Shown: positions 61,536 through 64,000 of the stretch, piece after piece | Layout: the number at the start of each line of letters is the position of its first letter | Position numbering within the stretch: the first letter of the stretch is position 1 | Assembly (NCBI GenBank): GCA_947034885.2 | Contig: OX344754.2 | Span: 23,144,501 to 23,208,500, forward strand | DNA length: 64,000 nt | Direction: 5' to 3' | From: Thuidium tamariscinum | Lineage: Eukaryota; Streptophyta; Bryopsida; Hypnales; Thuidiaceae | The notes under the pieces: generated by a model | Told to the model about the DNA's origin: nothing | Database searches by the model: none | What the model saw: only the letters and a program-made list of their open reading frames with translations | Translations under genes and position numbers: made by a program

Positions 61536-62371
61536 CAATCCAAAATAATTAGTAATGACTTTTGATAACATAAAAAGGTAAATATTTCAAATGGGAGGAT
61601 TAGATTGTCCTACCTTATTTTTTCTAGTCCTTTGATCTTATATTCTTATTGAAGTTAAATGTTTTTTAAAAGTCAACATCAATTTTTAATATCTACGAAT
61701 ACCTTACACTAACTTAAATCCTAAAGTGTAATTTTTTTCAAATATTGTACAAATCCTTTGCAAGATCCTTTGCTTCAAAAGAAACCTATAAATAAACCTC
61801 CTTCAATATCAAAGGTCAAACTATTATTCAATACCTCCCTTTTTTTGCACAAAATTCAAAAAAATATTTACACTTACAATTATGGTTTAAACAAAAATAT
61901 TTATTTTATCATCCACTAACAAATTTTTAGCCAAAGTGTCCTTCCAAGGTTAAACTATTTTTTTTTAAATGCCACTAATAAATTTCCATTTCTATTTTAC
62001 ATAATATAAGCTAAAAAATTTCTCTTTTGTCTATCTCATGGCAATTTATTACTAGTATACAATATCACCGTACATCATTGATTTTTTCTTTGTATCTATA
62101 TATGTCAAATAAATTTTGCAGAGTTTGTGCTACAACCCCAACAAATGTTGTTAGACAATTGCACCTTAACTCCTCAAAATAAACATTTGGGCATATTTCT
62201 CATTGTTGAACTATCCAAGTTTTAATTTTGACTTGCTAAGGAAAAACAAAAAACAAAAAACAAGATTACTTTGACAATTACTTTCGGCACATACAAATAA
62301 ACCATAGTTTTTTAAATTGTTGAAAATAAATATACCTCCAATCAACCTTGCAATCTTTTAATAACCTTTAA
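61536..62371. other. AT-rich intergenic DNA, no gene seen
   Basis: No feature recognised. Confidence 0.4.
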
Positions 62372-63017
62372 GGGTGATTGCAAGAAAAAACTGTACTATT
62401 TGTTTGTTTTTAATAGTAATCATGATTTTCTTTGAAGTATATTAAAATTAAATATTAATTTTGAATTTTATTTTTTTAAATATAGAAAATACATAGACCT
62501 TTAAGGTAAAGATAACCACCAAAGGAAAAAACATAGAAAAATAGAAAAATTAAAGAAATTAATAAAGAAAATTTAAAAATTTCCATTTGTAACAACTATA
62601 TGAAGATAATCATTCAAAAGAATCACCAAAATGATATTTTACATATTTTGAAATGCTAATTGAATGAAGCTCATTTTGCAAACTTTGACACCTCATAATT
62701 TTTTGAATTCCTTTAAGCAATAGCTCCAAGTGCACTAGAAGGCCATGTCTTCTACATTTTGGTTCCAAATTTGTTTCTTCAGCAAGTACTTTATTCAAAA
62801 AAAAATTGAGTATTGTGATATAAATTGGGGGCTATTTTTGGATAGTAAAACATTTTAAAAATTTTAAAAAGTTTGACAAGTTCTATAATAGTCGTGAGTA
62901 CCTTTAAAAAAAAAAGTTTTGAGTCATTTGGAGTTAGAATACAAAAGTTAAAGCCAAAAAAAGTAGTAGTATGTAATAGGTAAACATCAAGTAGTAGAAG
63001 TGTTTCTTACAATTATC
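62372..63017. mobile_element. Inverted-repeat element, family D (about 645 bp)
   Basis: The left end GGGTGATTGCAAGAAA and right end GTGTTTCTTACAATTATC are inverse. The subterminal right region resembles that at 59.4-60.2 kb and 1-157. Confidence 0.6.
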
Positions 63018-63456
63018 TTTCAAGACTATATAAAATCTTCTATAAACTCCCATATTTAACCCTATGAATGCAATTCAAGAATTAAAATATGGCAAGACAA
63101 ATACCTTTGGATTTATATTTCAATGATTTTGCATCTATCATTTAGATGTCATTCTAATCTTTTAAGGACATTGTGAGCCCTAGAGCATTTTGAAAGCCAA
63201 ATCAATTTTCACATAGCTCTTGATTTTATTGTATGCATTTAAGCTTGCATTAGCTAAGCTTAGAAGTATAGTTCCAATAATATTTTTTAATATTCCATCT
63301 TCAAGTCTTTTGAAATTGTTAAAGTTATGAATTTTGCAACATTTTGAAAGTAGCATCTTCAAGCCTTGAATTACACCACTTCTAAGGTTTTTCTATTGAT
63401 TTAAGAAAAAATTGAGCTCAAAGACTACACCAATTAGACCATGATCATGTTTGTCA

Positions 63457-63771
63457 CTACACTAAAAAGGATATTTAGTATTAGCAATACTATTTACGAA
63501 CCACGACACTAAATATCATTAATTCTACTAAAGTTAGTAACATTAAATCAAATTTCTAACAATAAAAGTACTCTATGGTAAATCTAAAATATGAAGAGGT
63601 TTACATTTAGTATTAGAAATGGAAGGAGATGACAAAAGGGAAGAGAAGCCGAAGGCATCGCATTCAAGTTTAACACTAGACTAATTCCTCTAAAGGTAAG
63701 ATTAGTGTTGTGTGGATAGGGTGGTAATTACACTACATGTAACCCAACACTAAATATCCTTTTCAGTGTAG
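63457..63771. mobile_element. Inverted-repeat element with CTACACT ends (315 bp)
   Basis: The left end CTACACTAAAAAGGATATTT and right end AAATATCCTTTTCAGTGTAG are near-perfect inverses, followed inside by TAGTATTAG and CAACACTA. No coding capacity. The target duplication is unclear; the ends recall CACTA-type MITEs. Confidence 0.75.
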
Positions 63772-63810
63772 CATCTTCAATTTCAATGATGCTAGCATGT
63801 GTGCATAGAA

Positions 63811-64000
63811 GGGTTGTTGCAAGAAACACCGTGTAAAAAGAGTAGCGTTTTCAATAGTATTTTTTTTTGGGAGTACTTTAAAATTAGAAAAAAAAGTTCA
63901 AAAAAAAGTGAAAAATATATTTCATGTATAAACCTTTAAGAAGAAGGTACCCTAAAAAGGAAAAGCATAGGAAAAATCTCTAAGTAGGAAAACCAGAAAA
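63811..64000 (+). mobile_element. Left part of a family D element, cut by the window edge
   Basis: GGGTTGTTGCAAGAAACACC matches the left ends at 59436 and 62372. The right end would lie beyond the window. Confidence 0.5.

Noticed and set aside
1..64000. CRISPR arrays, bacterial operons, rRNA genes or a viral insertion
   Set aside because: No regularly spaced direct repeats, no rRNA-like conserved blocks, no polycistronic coding runs and no capsid or polymerase motifs were seen. The splice structure is that of a plant nuclear genome.

Overview
This window looks like nuclear DNA of a land plant, most likely a seedless one. Spliced genes have GT-AG introns of about 100-850 bp and sit in very AT-rich, repeat-laden DNA. 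The gene set includes an ABI3/FUS3/LEC2-type B3 factor, an ILR1-type auxin-conjugate hydrolase, an SCL4/7-type GRAS protein and a plastid-type MutS2. No rRNA or tRNA gene, CRISPR array or full-length retrotransposon was recognised. The species cannot be named; a bryophyte is one guess from composition.

Layout. (1) 1.4-6.4 kb is a compact gene island. A small membrane protein and a LYRM2-like LYR protein lie head-to-tail on the minus strand, 96 bp apart, and a B3 transcription factor is divergent from them. The B3 gene's 3' end has been tandemly duplicated. (2) 6.4-18.4 kb is AT-rich and gene-free, with several short inverted-repeat elements: two hAT-like MITEs with perfect 8-bp target duplications, and a GC-rich Harbinger-like MITE. 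(3) 18.4-21.8 kb holds a five-exon IAA-amino acid hydrolase (minus), followed by more inverted-repeat elements to 24.5 kb. (4) 24.9-30.9 kb holds two tandem paralogues of an unrecognised Cys-, Pro- and Trp-rich repeat protein (plus). (5) 32.0-36.0 kb holds an SCL4/7-type GRAS gene (minus) with a long, probably spliced leader. (6) 36-40.4 kb is an AT-rich spacer. (7) 41.1-46.1 kb holds a six-exon MutS2 gene. Its 5' end is a diverged copy of the 1.4-2.9 kb gene pair: a dead LYRM2 tail, then the first exon and part of the second exon of the membrane-protein gene, fused in frame to MutS2. (8) 49.0-49.2 kb is the first exon of a rhodanese-like gene whose remainder is not visible. (9) 50.3-64 kb is a repeat desert with a 2.8-kb foldback structure and several MITE families.

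Main point: the MutS2 gene appears to have taken its promoter-proximal region, start codon, probable transit peptide and first intron from a neighbouring gene pair whose intact source is still about 39 kb away in inverted orientation. The duplicated block includes the adjoining LYRM2 tail, so it arose from genomic DNA and not from a spliced mRNA. All exon models were assembled by eye from reading frame, splice signals and family motifs. No alignment or transcript data were used.
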